Source: Bacillota bacterium
GTDB taxonomy: Bacteria > Bacillota > Clostridia > Oscillospirales > Ruminococcaceae
NCBI GenBank assembly: GCA_023391005.1
Contig: JAEWBS010000142.1
Coordinates: 1-5,006 of the forward strand
Direction of reading: 5' to 3'
Length of the DNA: 5,006 bases
Shown here: positions 4,577-5,006 of the stretch, piece by piece
Position numbering within the stretch: position 1 is the stretch's first letter
Layout: each line of letters starts with the position of its first letter
The notes under the pieces: model-generated
What the model was told of the DNA's origin: nothing
The model's input: only the letters and a program-made list of their open reading frames with translations
Database searches by the model: none
Position numbers and translations under genes: made by a program

Positions 4577-5006
4577 TTGAATCTGATACAACAACTGGCT
4601 CAGGAACTCTCGCTGCGCGAAAGTCAGGTCGAAAGCGCCGTCAAACTGCTCGACGAGGGTAACACGGTGCCATTCATCGCCCGTTACCGCAAAGAGGTGA
4701 CCGGCTCGCTCGACGACACACAGCTGCGCGATCTTGAGGATCGCCTGACCTACCTGCGCAATCTCGATAAGCGCCGTGAAGAAATCCGATCCTCCATCGA
4801 GGGGCAGGGTGCTTTGACCGAGGAGTTGGCGGCGGCTATAGGCGCCGCCCAAACCCTCTCGGCGCTCGAAGACCTCTACCTGCCCTACAAGAAAAAGCGC
4901 CGCACCCGCGCCATGATGGCAAAGGAAAAGGGCCTTGAGCCGCTGGCGCTCAAGTTCTTTGAGCAGACCGGCGCGGCACTGCCCGAGGCGCTGGCCGCGC
5001 CGTTTG
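4577..5006 (+). CDS. tex: Tex family RNA-binding transcription accessory protein, N-terminal part
   Basis: The first 143 codons are present; the gene runs off the window end (family length is usually above 700 residues). Tex is a cytoplasmic nucleic-acid-binding protein with an N-terminal helical region, a YqgF/RNase H-like domain, helix-hairpin-helix motifs and a C-terminal S1 domain. Only the first region is visible. Diagnostic stretches are VESAVKLLDEGNTVPFIARY at residues 18-37, RKEVTGSLDD at 38-47, LRNLDKRREEI at 60-70, and LEDLYLPYKKKRRTRA at 97-112. The start is the TTG at 4577, chosen by ribosome binding site and alignment. Two weak terminators lie between it and the hydrolase gene, and I saw no convincing promoter, so whether it is read separately is uncertain. 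Identity is firm. Confidence 0.95.
   Translation, partial: MNLIQQLAQELSLRESQVESAVKLLDEGNTVPFIARYRKEVTGSLDDTQLRDLEDRLTYLRNLDKRREEIRSSIEGQGALTEELAAAIGAAQTLSALEDLYLPYKKKRRTRAMMAKEKGLEPLALKFFEQTGAALPEALAAPF

Noticed and set aside
4502..4852. Opposite-strand open frame of 116 codons over the start of tex
   Set aside because: It is antisense to a clear Tex coding sequence and its product resembles nothing; long antisense frames are expected in GC-rich coding DNA. The same holds for the antisense frames over murA, walJ, rlmH and the hydrolase gene.

Overview
The window reads as ordinary chromosomal DNA from a moderately GC-rich member of the Firmicutes. My best guess is a clostridial gut lineage of the Ruminococcaceae/Oscillospirales type. 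This rests on the WalJ/YycJ-type hydrolase, strong GGAGG-like ribosome binding sites, frequent TTG starts, and the combination murA, walJ, rlmH and tex. All five protein genes lie on the + strand, and no mobile element, tRNA, rRNA or CRISPR array is visible.

Layout. (1) murA (66-1355), first committed step of peptidoglycan synthesis, with a TTG start and its own strong intrinsic terminator (1370-1407). (2) A 113-base gap with a perfect 9-bp inverted repeat, then walJ/yycJ (1521-2312), a metallo-beta-lactamase-fold hydrolase, also starting at TTG. (3) A 696-base stretch (2313-3008) with no believable gene but at least nine strong inverted repeats. Three of these nest into a perfect three-way junction (2683-2744), and one is a likely bidirectional terminator (2420-2448). 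(4) rlmH (3009-3488), the 23S rRNA pseudouridine-1915 methyltransferase, followed 28 bases later by an uncharacterised UlaG-like metallo-hydrolase gene (3517-4353); the two probably form one operon. (5) A 223-base gap with two weak terminator-like hairpins. (6) The first 143 codons of tex (4577-5006, cut by the window edge), again with a TTG start set by the ribosome binding site.

The genes serve general cell functions: wall precursor synthesis, probable DNA or wall-related hydrolase activity, ribosome maturation and transcription accessory functions. They do not form a single pathway. The terminators suggest at least four transcription units: murA, walJ, rlmH plus the hydrolase, and tex.

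No new protein system is apparent. The least explained part is the structured spacer between walJ and rlmH. It could be a composite of dispersed palindromic repeats, a structured RNA, or both, and the sequence alone does not decide.
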